Of a DNA stretch of 64,000 bases, positions 16,142 to 26,000 are shown one piece after another. The DNA comes from UBA668 sp041394605 (GTDB lineage Bacteria; Actinomycetota; Acidimicrobiia; Acidimicrobiales; Ilumatobacteraceae). Location of the stretch: NCBI GenBank assembly GCA_041394605.1, contig JAWKHX010000009.1:147801-211800 (forward strand), given 5' to 3'. A program made the translations under genes and the position numbers. The notes beneath the pieces are model-generated. The model was given only the letters and a program-made list of their open reading frames with translations, did not search any database and had not been told where the DNA came from. Numbering within the stretch: position 1 is the stretch's first letter; each line of letters begins with the position of its first letter.

Positions 16142-16837
16142 ATGGTCGTGACGGCAGTCCCATCCTCCGCGCAGCGCCCGGTGGTCTACCCGGAGAGCGA
16201 CGGCGCGCCCATGGCGGAGAGCTGGTTGCAGGCAGAGGTCATCCACATGCTGAAGACCGGGTTCGTCCGCGTCCTGCGCGGTCAGCCCGGTGTCGTGGTC
16301 GGCGGCGACAACTTCTGGTACCCGGTGGAGGGCGACCCCACCACGGTCGTTGCTCCCGATGTCATCGTCATCGTGGGCATGCCCCGCATCCCGCACGTGC
16401 GGGAGATGGGCAGCTACCGCCAATGGGAGCACGGCGGCCACCCGGCGCTGGTGGTCGAGGTCCTGTCGCCGAGCAACACGGCGGCGGAGATGATGCGCAA
16501 GCTGGAGTTCTACGACCGCCACGGTGCGGACGAGTACTGGATGTTCGACCCCGAAGCCGGGACCTTGCAGGTGTGGGTGCGAGACGGCGTCCACCTGGCC
16601 CGCGTGCCCGACGCAGAGCGCGGCCATGTCAGCGCTGCGACGGGCGTGCAGGTTCGTACCGACGGGTTGGACCTCGTGGTGCACGATCCAGATGGCACCC
16701 ACCGCTGGGGCACCCTCGAGGCGGAGGTGCTCGCGATGGAACATGCTCTCGAGCGAGCGGCCGACGCGGAGTCCGCAGCGGCCGCCGCCCTGGAAGAGGT
16801 CGCCCGTCTCAGGGCACTGCTGGATCGCGAGCGCTGA
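16142..16837 (+). CDS. Uma2-family (DUF820) putative nuclease
   Basis: 231 residues; Uma2 proteins have a PD-(D/E)XK nuclease-like fold. Visible elements are VVAPDVIVIVGMP (motif Asp), HPALVVEVLSPSN (ExE/VEV motif) and KLEFYDRHGADEYWMFDP. A C-terminal helical tail rich in Ala and Glu, probably a coiled coil (ALERAADAESAAAAALEEVA), is common in the family. The ATG at 16142 has GAGAGGAG nine bases before it. The 3' end overlaps the convergent DUF4184 gene by 29 bp. Biological role in the family is not established; such genes are usually abundant in cyanobacteria and some actinobacteria. Confidence 0.85.
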   Translation: MVVTAVPSSAQRPVVYPESDGAPMAESWLQAEVIHMLKTGFVRVLRGQPGVVVGGDNFWYPVEGDPTTVVAPDVIVIVGMPRIPHVREMGSYRQWEHGGHPALVVEVLSPSNTAAEMMRKLEFYDRHGADEYWMFDPEAGTLQVWVRDGVHLARVPDAERGHVSAATGVQVRTDGLDLVVHDPDGTHRWGTLEAEVLAMEHALERAADAESAAAAALEEVARLRALLDRER

Positions 16838-17585
16838 ACGGGCGGCACCACGGCAGGGCACTGGCCACGACGGCGCCGAGCGCCAGGCACAGGATCGGCC
16901 GCTCAAACCATTCCAGCCGCCCACCGCCGGCTGCCCAGACGACGCCGACCGCGCCACCGGTGGCGACCACGGCCCAGAACACCACGCGCCCGCGGGCGCT
17001 GACGCGCACGGCCCGCGCCGCCTCCACGTCCTGCCCGGAGTACCAGCGCTCCAGCATGCGTCGCCGGCCGATCTCCCACAGCAGCCACGCACCGGCCAGT
17101 GAGCCGAGTGTGTGCCCGAGGTACTGGAACACGCTCGCCAGGGGCTCGGTGTGCCCGAAGAGCGTCACCGTGACATCGTCGTAGCCCAGCCAGCGCACGC
17201 CGGCACGGCCCGGATGGGTGAACGCATCGAGCCCGATGTGGGTGGCCACGCCGAGCACCACGCCGACGATCGTGACCCACCAGGCCGGCTGCCGTCGCCA
17301 GGCCACCCCCCAGGAGTGCAGGCGGAACCGTCCGAGGTCCGGGAGTTGCGCCGGCACCGTGCCGTACCCCACCCATCGGGCCATCACGGTCAGCACGAGG
17401 GCGAGCGGCAGCACCAGCACCAGCCCGTCCCAGTCGTGGGTGTCCACGTGGGTGTAGCCGCTGACGGCGTAGGCCAGGTCCGGCGCCATCGAGCCGATGC
17501 ACAGTGCCGTGCCGTCGAACCAGTGTGGGCGGGCCATCTTGATCCCCACCGCAGGTACCTGGTGGGCGAAAAGGGTGAACGGCAT
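16809..17585 (-). CDS. DUF4184-family integral membrane protein
   Basis: 258 residues from the ATG at 17585. MPFTLFAHQVPAVGI, CIGSMAPDLAY and GVATHIGLDAFTHPG are the conserved segments of the DUF4184 family; the histidine and aspartate residues in these segments recall phospholipase-C-like membrane hydrolases, but no activity is established. About five hydrophobic segments can be counted. It begins 17 bp after the stop of the MFS transporter gene on the same strand and may be cotranscribed with it. Its 3' end overlaps the Uma2 gene tail to tail. Confidence 0.8.
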   Translation of the reverse strand: MPFTLFAHQVPAVGIKMARPHWFDGTALCIGSMAPDLAYAVSGYTHVDTHDWDGLVLVLPLALVLTVMARWVGYGTVPAQLPDLGRFRLHSWGVAWRRQPAWWVTIVGVVLGVATHIGLDAFTHPGRAGVRWLGYDDVTVTLFGHTEPLASVFQYLGHTLGSLAGAWLLWEIGRRRMLERWYSGQDVEAARAVRVSARGRVVFWAVVATGGAVGVVWAAGGGRLEWFERPILCLALGAVVASALPWCRPFSARDPAVP

Positions 17586-17602
17586 CCGCAGAGTGTGGTC
17601 GC

Positions 17603-18789
17603 TCACCGGCGGCGAAGGACCGCGACCCCCCGGAGGGCCAGCGCGCAGCAGGCCGCGAGCACAGCGCACAGGACGGCCGGCCAGGCCATTCCCTCGCGGG
17701 TGTACAGCCGGGTGGCCGGGATGCTGGCGAGGGCGCGGCCCAGCGTGCCCGCGGCAAGCATCACGGACATGCCGAACGCCGGTGCGCCGGTCACCATCTG
17801 GGTGCCGAGGGGGATGATGCTGACGATGGCGAACTCGAACGCGGCGATCGCCACCACCAGCGCGGGCAAGCCGAGGCCGAGGGTGGCGTGGGTGACGGCC
17901 AGCAGGGCGGCTGCCGGGACCATCAGCAGCGCCCCGGTGGCGCCGGCCCGTTCCTTCCCCAGCGGTCGGAGAACCGGGCGGCGGACAGTGAGGCGAACAG
18001 CTCGCCGGCGCCGAGACCGAAGGCCAGTGCCGCCACGCCGGCGTCGTGGAAGCCGTGGTGGTCCTTCAGCCAGCTGCCGAACGTGACGAACAGCATCTGA
18101 CTGGACGACATCAGGCACAGTGCCGCCACCACCAGCATCCATCCGGCGGTGGGGACCCGCAGGCCGCCGGCCGGCCGCGGGGCGCGGGCGTGCTCGTGGC
18201 CCTCCGCCGGGTCGCCGGCCACGGTGCGGGAGACGGCCGCAGCCATCGCCAGCACTGCGATGGCGCCGGCGAGGTAGGCCGCCCGCCACGACGACGCGGC
18301 CGTCACCAGCCCCATGGCGGACACGCCGAGCAGCAGGCCCATCGCCCACGACGTCTCGGTCAGCCCCAGTGCCCGGCCGCGCCGCTCGTAGGCCACCCGG
18401 TCGCTGATCCATGCACCGAGGCCGAGGTCGAACATCACCTTGCTCTGGGCGATGACGATCAGCGCCGCGGCGAACATCACCACGTGGTGGCTGGCGGCCG
18501 CCAGCCCGGCCCCCGCCCCGACACCGGCCAATCCGACGGCCATTGCGGTGCGCCGATGCAGGCGTTCGGCGAGGTGGCCGGTGATCGGCGAGACCAGGCC
18601 GGACAGCTCGCTGATGGCGACGGCGATGCCGATCGTGTCCAGCGACACGCCGAGCCCGGAGGCGATGGTGGCGAGGAACGGCGGGGCGAAGCGGAAGCAG
18701 CCGTTTGCTGCCGTGCGGGCGAACGTAAGGAGGGTGATGCGCCGGCGGACTTCCTCCGGATAGGTGGCGTCCAGCCCGCGGTGCAGCAC
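17603..18789 (-). pseudogene. MFS transporter with a single-base frameshift
   Basis: Two reading frames each hold half of one major facilitator. The upstream half (LTFARTAANGCFRFAPPFL to ELFASLSAARFSDRWG) holds about eight membrane segments; the downstream half (KERAGATGALLMVPAAAL to ALRGVAVLRRR) holds the remaining four. The frames join cleanly as SDRWG-KERAG if the GGGG run at 17957-17960 had one more G. The total would be about 396 residues, normal for the family. The proposed start is a GTG at 18789. Either a recent pseudogene or a homopolymer error in the assembly; the otherwise intact sequence favours the latter. Substrate unknown. Confidence 0.8.
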
Positions 18790-18891
18790 GCTGGGCGACG
18801 CTAGCGGTGTGCCCTGGCACGTGGTGGCACGTGGCTGCGGCGGGCTGTTACTGTTCTCTGACGATGTCCTCAGACACTCGCGCTCGGCCCG

Positions 18892-20727
18892 GTGGGTGAC
18901 GTCGTTGTGAGCGTGAACCAATGGGACGTCTCCACCGGGCAGGGCTTCATGACCTGCTACCGATCGACCGTCCGCGACCTCTACGGGTACGCCGGGTTGC
19001 TGGCCGGCACCGACCGGGCGGTGGCAGAGGACATCGTCCGCGACACCTACATGAGCCTGCTGGCGAGGGCGCAGCGTGGCGATGTCAGCGTGGTCGGGTA
19101 CGGGTACCTGCGCCGCTCGGTTCGGCATCGCTGGATCGACAGCTGGCGGGCCGAAGGCCGCGAGCAGCCTCGCATGGCCGCTGCCGACACGGCTCCAGCG
19201 ACTCCGAAGGAAGCGCTCGATGACGTGCCCGTCCGCCTGCTCGCAGAGCTGCCCGTGCGGGCGCGCACCGTGATGGTGCTGCGATACGTCGAGGACATGC
19301 CCGTGACCGCGATCGCCGAGGCGCTCGGCACCACCGACCGCGCCGTGGAATCCGTCATGTCGCGGGCGCTGCACCGAATGCGCCGGGAGTCCCTGACCAC
19401 CGGCCGCTGGATCCGCGAGCACTTCGGCCCAGAGGTGAGGCCGCGCCCCGATTTCGCGCGCGAGCTGGGAGCCGAGATCGCGGAAGCCTGGCCGGCCGAG
19501 CCCACCGCCACGAGGGCAGCACCACCGTCGAACGAGTTCGACGTCTGGGCGGGAACGCGCCCGTCGCTGGCGCCCGTCCCGGCGTCGTCGCCGACCGCAG
19601 TGCCGGAGCCCGGCGGGCGACGGGGGACGTGGCTTGTCGCCGCGGCCGTCGTCCTCGCCGTGGGGGCCGGCGCGGTGTACGTGGCGACGCGCAGCGATGG
19701 CACTGCAACCACGACCCCCGCCACCGTGCCTGACCCGTCCTCGCTCCCGGTCGACTCGTCCGCCAGCGGCGCATCGACGGTGCCCGGCGATTCGGCCGCG
19801 CCCTCGTCTCCACCTACGACGGGTGTGGCACTCAACGACCCGGTCTTCGAGCCGGCGTGCGTACCGAAGGACGGGGGGAGCGCCGGCGGGCCGTTGCTCC
19901 CGGCCGGGGCCGAGGGGTCCTTCGGTCCGCTGCAGCCGCAGCCCGTCCTGACGATCCACCTTCCCGCGTTGAACGACGTCCTGCGGGGTCCTGGAGTTCC
20001 CTACGTCTCGTCGAAGGTGACCGCGGATGGCGTCGTCCTCACCCTCATCTCCTCCGGCGACACCGAGACCGACGGCGGAATGACGGCCATGGTCGGCTTC
20101 GACGGCACCGTCAAGTGGGTGAGCTGCACGATCGACGGCATCACCACCGGGTCCGCTCCGGACGACTTCGAGCCCATTCCCGCCGTTGATTGGCGGGCCG
20201 ACGAGCAGACAGCGGCCATTCAGGTCGGCTATGAGGGCAACCTGCTCGACGGCATCGTCGCCACGGACACCGCCGGCAACGTCGCCTGGCGGCGGGACGA
20301 CCTCGTGCTTGCCGACGCGGCGGACTTCGTGGTGGGAACTGCAGGTGGGCTGAAGATCGTCCAGGTGTGCACGGTGACGCTTGGCGACATCGAGGGTTCG
20401 TTCTCATGCAGCGCCGATCAGGTGTTTGCGCTGGACAGCTCGACAGGCGCGACGGTGTACGAACGCAGTGGCACGATCGGCTTCGTGGCGGGTGGGCACA
20501 TCCTCCTGCAGACCGACGGCATCTGGAGGATTCTCGACGCCACGAGCGGGGACCTGGTGCAGGAGTTTGGCGACGACGTCGACTTCGAGACGGAGTGCTG
20601 CGCTGGCAGCGAGTACCACTGGCTGCGCCTGTACGGCGGCGTGGTCCTGCACAACGACTACGACACACTGCGGGTGTGGCTGCCAGCGTCGTCGGGCCTG
20701 CTGCCGCAGGAGATCTCGCTGCCCTGA
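18892..20727 (+). CDS. ECF sigma factor fused to a transmembrane segment and external domain
   Basis: 611 residues. Residues about 20-95 match sigma region 2 (DLYGYAGLLAGTDRAVAEDIVRDTY); residues about 112-170 match region 4 (LPVRARTVMVLRYVEDMPVTAIAEALGTT). A proline-rich linker leads to one membrane segment at about 244-266 (WLVAAAVVLAVGAGAVYVAT), then a Thr/Ser/Pro-rich stalk and about 300 residues whose repeats (GFDGTVKWV, DTAGNVAWR, DSSTGATVYE, DATSGDLVQ) look like blades of a PQQ-type propeller. Such a layout places the sigma domains inside and a sensor outside in one chain. The start could also be a GTG at 18907 or 18913. No separate anti-sigma gene is adjacent. Confidence 0.85.
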   Translation: MGDVVVSVNQWDVSTGQGFMTCYRSTVRDLYGYAGLLAGTDRAVAEDIVRDTYMSLLARAQRGDVSVVGYGYLRRSVRHRWIDSWRAEGREQPRMAAADTAPATPKEALDDVPVRLLAELPVRARTVMVLRYVEDMPVTAIAEALGTTDRAVESVMSRALHRMRRESLTTGRWIREHFGPEVRPRPDFARELGAEIAEAWPAEPTATRAAPPSNEFDVWAGTRPSLAPVPASSPTAVPEPGGRRGTWLVAAAVVLAVGAGAVYVATRSDGTATTTPATVPDPSSLPVDSSASGASTVPGDSAAPSSPPTTGVALNDPVFEPACVPKDGGSAGGPLLPAGAEGSFGPLQPQPVLTIHLPALNDVLRGPGVPYVSSKVTADGVVLTLISSGDTETDGGMTAMVGFDGTVKWVSCTIDGITTGSAPDDFEPIPAVDWRADEQTAAIQVGYEGNLLDGIVATDTAGNVAWRRDDLVLADAADFVVGTAGGLKIVQVCTVTLGDIEGSFSCSADQVFALDSSTGATVYERSGTIGFVAGGHILLQTDGIWRILDATSGDLVQEFGDDVDFETECCAGSEYHWLRLYGGVVLHNDYDTLRVWLPASSGLLPQEISLP

Positions 20728-20758
20728 CACGCCCGCCCGTCGCTAGCCTCTACCAACC

Positions 20759-22009
20759 GTGGCACTGATCGTCCAGAAGTACGGCGGCACCTCCGTGGCC
20801 GACCCGGATCGCATGCGTGCGGTGGCGGAGAACATCGCCATCACCAAGCGGCACGGCCACGACGTGGTCGTGGTTCCCAGCGCGATGGGCAAGGCGACCG
20901 ACAACCTCATCAAGCTGGCCAACGACGTCTCCAAGACCCAGCCGGGGAGGGAGATGGACATGCTGATCACCACCGGCGAGCGCGTGTCCATGGCGCTGCT
21001 GTGCATGGCCCTCGCCGACCTCGGCGTGGAGGCCAAGAGCTTCACCGGCAGCCAGGCCGGCATCGTCACCGACACCAACCACCTCAAGGCCAAGATCCTC
21101 GAGGTCAAGGCCGACCGGGTGCGCGAGTCGCTCGCCGACGGCAAGGTCGTCGTGGTCGCCGGCTTCCAGGGCATCAGCACGGCGAAGGAGATCACCTCCC
21201 TCGGCCGCGGCGGCAGCGACACCACGGCTGTCGCACTGGCTGCCGCGCTCGGCGCCGACAGCTGCGAGATCTACACCGACGTCACCGGCGTGTTCACCGC
21301 CGACCCGCGCATCGTGCCCCAGGCTCGCAAGCTGCAGCACGTCAACTTCGACGAGATGCTGGAGATGGCCGGCGCCGGCAGCAAGGTGCTGGCCCTCCGC
21401 AGTGTCGAGTTCGCCCGCAACCACAATGTCCCCGTCCACGTCCGCAGCGCCTTCACCTGGGAGCCGGGCACGTGGGTCACCTCACAGGAGCCCAGCATGG
21501 AAGACCCCATCATCTCCGGCGTCGTCACCGACACCAGCGAGGCCAAGGTCACGATCGTGGCCGTGCCGGACCGGCCCGGCATCTCGGCGGCCCTGTTCGA
21601 GCCGCTGGCGCAGGCGAACATCAACGTGGACATGATCGTCCAGAACACCAGCCACGACGGCACCACCGACATCAGCTTCACGATGCCGAAGGCCGACCTC
21701 GGCACCGCCGAGTCGATCGTGGCTCGGGTGGCCGCGGAGATCGGCGCCGCCGGAGTGGAGCGCGACCCGGACATCGCCAAGGTCAGCCTGGTGGGTGCCG
21801 GCATGAAGACCAGCCCGGGCATCGCCGCCAAGATGTTCCGCACGCTGGCCGACGAGGGCGTCAACATCCAGATGATCAGCACCTCCACCATCCGCATCAG
21901 CGTGGTGATGGGCGTGACCGACCTGGAGCGTGCGGCCCGCGCCCTGCACACCGCGTTCGGGCTGGACTCCGGCCAGGCGTATTCGGCGCCGCTCCCCGAG
22001 CGCAAGTGA
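20759..22009 (+). CDS. lysC: Aspartate kinase
   Basis: Phosphorylates aspartate, the entry to lysine, threonine and methionine synthesis. 416 residues: the N-terminal kinase domain has VQKYGGTSVADP (ATP site) at residues 5-16, ITTGERVSMALL near 70 and GRGGSDTTAVALAAAL near 152. Two ACT domains follow (VTIVAVPDRPGISAALFEPLA and VSLVGAGMKTSPGIAAKMF), giving feedback control. The GTG at 20759 is nine bases after TAGCCT, so nearly leaderless. In many actinobacteria asd lies directly downstream; here a methyltransferase, an island and other genes intervene and asd is 17 kb away. Confidence 0.97.
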   Translation: MALIVQKYGGTSVADPDRMRAVAENIAITKRHGHDVVVVPSAMGKATDNLIKLANDVSKTQPGREMDMLITTGERVSMALLCMALADLGVEAKSFTGSQAGIVTDTNHLKAKILEVKADRVRESLADGKVVVVAGFQGISTAKEITSLGRGGSDTTAVALAAALGADSCEIYTDVTGVFTADPRIVPQARKLQHVNFDEMLEMAGAGSKVLALRSVEFARNHNVPVHVRSAFTWEPGTWVTSQEPSMEDPIISGVVTDTSEAKVTIVAVPDRPGISAALFEPLAQANINVDMIVQNTSHDGTTDISFTMPKADLGTAESIVARVAAEIGAAGVERDPDIAKVSLVGAGMKTSPGIAAKMFRTLADEGVNIQMISTSTIRISVVMGVTDLERAARALHTAFGLDSGQAYSAPLPERK

Positions 22010-22028
22010 CGCCTGCCAGACTGTGCCG

Positions 22029-22850
22029 ATGAGTCCCCGCCGCCAGCACGTCCCCTGGAACGCTGCCGGCACCGCCTCCGAGCAGGAGCACTCCGCCGAC
22101 GCGGTTGTCCGCGAGACCGGCTGGGTGTTCAACAACAAGGAGCACCGCAGCCTGGCCGACTTCGTGGCCACCGGCGACGAGGAGACCGTGGCCTACCTGC
22201 ACGCCTTCGGGCTCTACGGCGACCAGGTCGCCCAGCAGGAGTTGGTGGAGATCGGCAGCGGCATCGGCCGGATGACCGCCAGCTTCACCCGCCTCTTCGC
22301 CCGCGTGGTCGCCTGCGACCTCGACGCCGCCTTCCTGGAGCGTTGCCGCGAAACCGTCGCCCAGTTCGGCCGACCGGAGCGCCTGCGCACCAGCCATGTG
22401 GCGGATGGCCGCACGCTGAACCTGCCCGACGACTCCGCCGATCTGGTGTTCAGCTACATCACGCTGCAGCACTGCCACCGTGACGACGCGCTGGGCCTGG
22501 TGCGCGACGCGGTGCGGGTGGCCCGCCCCGGTGGCCATGTGGCGCTGAACTTCCGCACCTGGGTGCCCAGCGACGCCGTGCTGTGGCCGGCCGGCAAGGT
22601 GGTGCGGGCCACCTGGCGCCTGCCGCGCATCGGCCCCGTCATCGCCAAGCGCCGCTTCGCCACCCGCCTCGGCTGGCAGGCCAACCGCCTTGCCCCCGGG
22701 CACGTGATGGACGAGGTGGGCTCGTTGCTGCAGGACGTGACGATCTTCCGCTCTCCCCGCCGCCGCAGCTTCGCCGTGCCCGGCACCGCCGACGGCCAGT
22801 TCGAAGGCGTCCATCGCAGCCACTGGTGGCTCGTCGCCACCGTCCGCTGA
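22029..22850 (+). CDS. SAM-dependent methyltransferase
   Basis: 273 residues; class I Rossmann methyltransferase with motif I LVEIGSGIGRMTASF near residue 72, the acidic loop VVACDLDAAFLERC and post-motif SADLVFSYITLQHCHRDD. The substrate is unknown. It starts 19 bp after lysC. Its last 17 codons (from 22800) recur almost exactly at 36190-36240, so this gene's 3' end marks the left boundary of the accessory island; the gene itself is intact. A small CGCCGG-A-CCGGCG hairpin lies directly after the stop. Confidence 0.88.
   Translation: MSPRRQHVPWNAAGTASEQEHSADAVVRETGWVFNNKEHRSLADFVATGDEETVAYLHAFGLYGDQVAQQELVEIGSGIGRMTASFTRLFARVVACDLDAAFLERCRETVAQFGRPERLRTSHVADGRTLNLPDDSADLVFSYITLQHCHRDDALGLVRDAVRVARPGGHVALNFRTWVPSDAVLWPAGKVVRATWRLPRIGPVIAKRRFATRLGWQANRLAPGHVMDEVGSLLQDVTIFRSPRRRSFAVPGTADGQFEGVHRSHWWLVATVR
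22800..22850. repeat. Left copy of the 51-bp island boundary repeat
   Basis: The sequence from 22800 through the methyltransferase stop codon matches 36190-36240 at 50 of 51 positions (T at 22810, G at 36200). Homology stops abruptly on both sides. A repeat that recreates the 3' end of a gene is the classic signature of site-specific integration, although no integrase gene is left between the copies. Confidence 0.85.
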
Positions 22851-23002
22851 CGCCGGACCGGCGTAAGGTCGGCGCTCGAGGGCCCTTCGGCGGGTGCCAG
22901 CGACAGGTCATCCGCGAGCAGGCAGAGTGATCCGCGACCCACTGTGTGTACTTCGAACTGTCCCTTAGTTCGACGAAGTAGAGAGAATGTAGTCAGAGTT
23001 CG

Positions 23003-23031
23003 TTGACGTGATGTGGCGACAGGTGTACCTT
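23003..23031 (+). promoter_or_regulatory. Candidate promoter of the RHS gene
   Basis: TTGACG (23003-23008) and TACCTT (23026-23031) separated by 17 bp, about 50 bp before the RHS ATG. Upstream (22949-22979) an interrupted inverted repeat, ACTTCG-AACT with AGTT-CGACGAAGT, could bind a regulator. The stretch 22851-23080 is visibly more AT-rich than its surroundings and contains no gene. Confidence 0.5.
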
Positions 23032-23080
23032 CCGTCGTGATCCGGGCGGGTGTTCGGTTCTTGGGGATGTGGGGGCGTTG

Positions 23081-26000
23081 ATGTCACACACACACTGGCG
23101 GCGTGTTCGGTTTCTGATCGTGAGCGCGGTGACGGTCGGGTTGTTGAACCCGGTGTCGTCGGTGCCGGGGTTGTTGGCGGCGACGCCGGAGTCGTTTGCT
23201 GAGGAGTCGTTGCCGGCTCCTCCTGGTGGTGGGTTGGTTGATCCGGATCTGTCGGCACCGGTGGATGTGCCCTACCAGTTGAAGGAGGTCCGCACTCCTG
23301 AGCCGGTCTCGACGTCGGTGACGGCGGACAGTCCGAGCCGGGCGGCGATGGTGGAGGGTCTGCCGGTGTCGTTCCGTCTCGCCGATACCACACCGGGCAG
23401 GGTGGATGGCGGGGTGGTGGTGGACACCACCACGGGCGACACGACCGCACCCGCGGAGCCTGCACCGGTTGCGTTGCAGGTGGCGTCGTTCGACGCCGTG
23501 ACGGTGTCCGAGTTGGGTGGTGAGATCCTGGCGTTTGGGGTGACGCCGCCTGCGGATGTGACCGTCAAGGGCGGGGTTGATGTGGTGGTGTCGGTGGACT
23601 ATTCCCAGTTCCGTTGGGCGCTCGGTGCGGAGTGGTCGCAGCGGCTGCAGTTGGTGGAGTGGCAGTGCGACCCGCAGGTCGCCCGGGTGGTGGCGAAGGA
23701 GTGCGGCAACCCGATCCCACTCACCGGTGTGTCGAATGATTTCGAGGCCGGCACGCTGACCGCGACGGTCCATTTGGGTGGCCAGCCGGCTGAGGCGCCT
23801 GCGGGCGCGTCGCGCGCCGGTCTGTTCACGGGTGACGGGTCGACGTTGGGTTTGGCGTCGGCGGCGGGGTCGTTCCAGGCGACGTCGTTGTCGAACTCGG
23901 GGTCCTGGCAGGTGGGTGGGAACAATGGTTCGTTCTCGTATTCGTATCCGATCGCCACCCCGCCGGCGTTCAACGGGTTGGGTCCGTCGGTGGCGTTGTC
24001 GTATGACTCGTCGGGGGTGGATGGGATCACCTCGAGTGTGAACTCGCAGGCCGGCGAAGTCGGCCTCGGTTGGTCCCTGTCGGCGGGGCAGGGGTTCATT
24101 GAGCGCCGCTACCTGCCCTGCACCGATTCCCGGATCGGTGGCGGGACGACGGATTCGTGTTGGTATGTGCAGAACGCGACGATCTCGTTGAACGGGCACG
24201 CCTCGGAGTTGGTGCCGATCAACGGGTCGGTGTCGGATCAGAACAGTTTCACCCAGTGGCGGCTGAAGGACGACCCGGATTGGCTGGTGGAGCGTAAGAC
24301 GACGGGTTCGGATTGGTGGGTGAATGAGTACTGGACGGTGACGACTCCGGAGGGGATGGTGTACACGTTCGGTCGCGAGGACGACGGCCAGAACTCGCGG
24401 TTGGTCCGCCCGCTGCGTGGTCTCACCTACGGGTTCCCGTGTTATGGGCGGGCGAACCGTCTGTGTGATGACATGCCGTACCGGTGGCTGTTGGACAAGG
24501 TGGAGGACCCGTTCGGGAACGTGATGGTCTACAAGTACACGGTCGAGCAGAACCGTGCCCGCACCCTGGGCTCCGGCTACTCGGCCGTCAACTACGACCT
24601 GAACGCAGTCCTGTCGGAGATCGACTACGGCAAGATGCCGAACGCGTCGATCACCACCTGGCGAGACCGGGTCGTGTTCACCTACGTCAAGCGCTGCGTG
24701 GGTGAGAAGTACACGGCGCAAGACACCAACTGTCCGACGATCTCGAACGCGAACGGCACCTCGTATCCCGACGTCCCGACGGACCTGTACTGCCCGTCGG
24801 GGAACTGTTTCAAGGATGTGTCGTTCTTCCAGACGAAACGGTTGGCGGTGATCACCACCCAAACCTCCGCCAACGGGACGACGTGGACCGATGTGAACCA
24901 GTGGCGGCTGTATCACGAGTTCCCCGACCCGGGTGACGGTGGGAACGAGAAGTTGTGGCTGCAGGCGATCTATCGGGTCACCCCGACCTCGAACATCCCG
25001 TCGACGCCGTCGGTGTTGGATCTGGGAACCGGGTTCGAAGGAACGCCGTTGGAGAACCGTCGCGACGGCTACCCCGCCGGTGGGGTGCCGTACATGAACC
25101 AGTACCGGATCGCCCGGATCACCGACGCCCTCGGCCAAGAGATCAAGGTGTCCTACGAGTCGCCGACGTGTTCTCTGTCGAACCCGAACTGGTCGACGAA
25201 CACGACCAACTGCTTCCCGATGTATGCGTCGTTCAGCGGTGGTGGCGCCGGGTGGGGTGTGTACCGGCGGTGGGTGGTCGACAAGGTCGAGGTGCGGGAT
25301 CTGGTGACGAACCCGTACGGCGCGTCGGGGAATGGGGTGTCACCGATTGTCACCTACGACTACACGTACAGCGACGCGGCGTGGCATCACGACGGGACCG
25401 ATTGGTGGGTCGACACTCCTGGTGTGGATGACGTGTCGTGGGGGCAGTGGCGTGGGTATCGGCAGGTGGTCACGACTGTCGGCACCAGCGGCACGAAGAC
25501 GGTGACGAAGCAGGTGTTCTATCAGGGCATGCATGGTGACAAGGCCGCGTCGGGGACCAAGACGGTGACGTTGTCGAAGACGTGGACGACGAGCAGTGAG
25601 GGGTTCACGGGCACCATCTATGACGAGGACTGGTTGCAGGGGCAGGTGTTCGAGTCGTTCCAGATGGACGGCACCGGCAGCTCGTATCTGTCGGCGTCGC
25701 GTTACCAGTCGACCTGGACGCAGACTCAGTCGGGGGTGGTGGTGAAGACGGGGATGGCGGCGAAGTCGTCGCGTAAGTGGCGGATCACGCTCACCTATCA
25801 GCGGCTCCGTGACGGCACGGTCCTGTCGCCGACGTGGCGGGACAGCCGTGTCGACACCTCCGTCGACTCGCTCGGTCGGACGGTGACGGTGAACAGCACC
25901 GGTTTCCTGGACACCTCGGGGGACGAGTCGTGTGCCAAGACCTGGTACATCTCGGCCAGCACAGCCCCCACCAGCACGAGTCCGGGGTGGATGAACCTGG

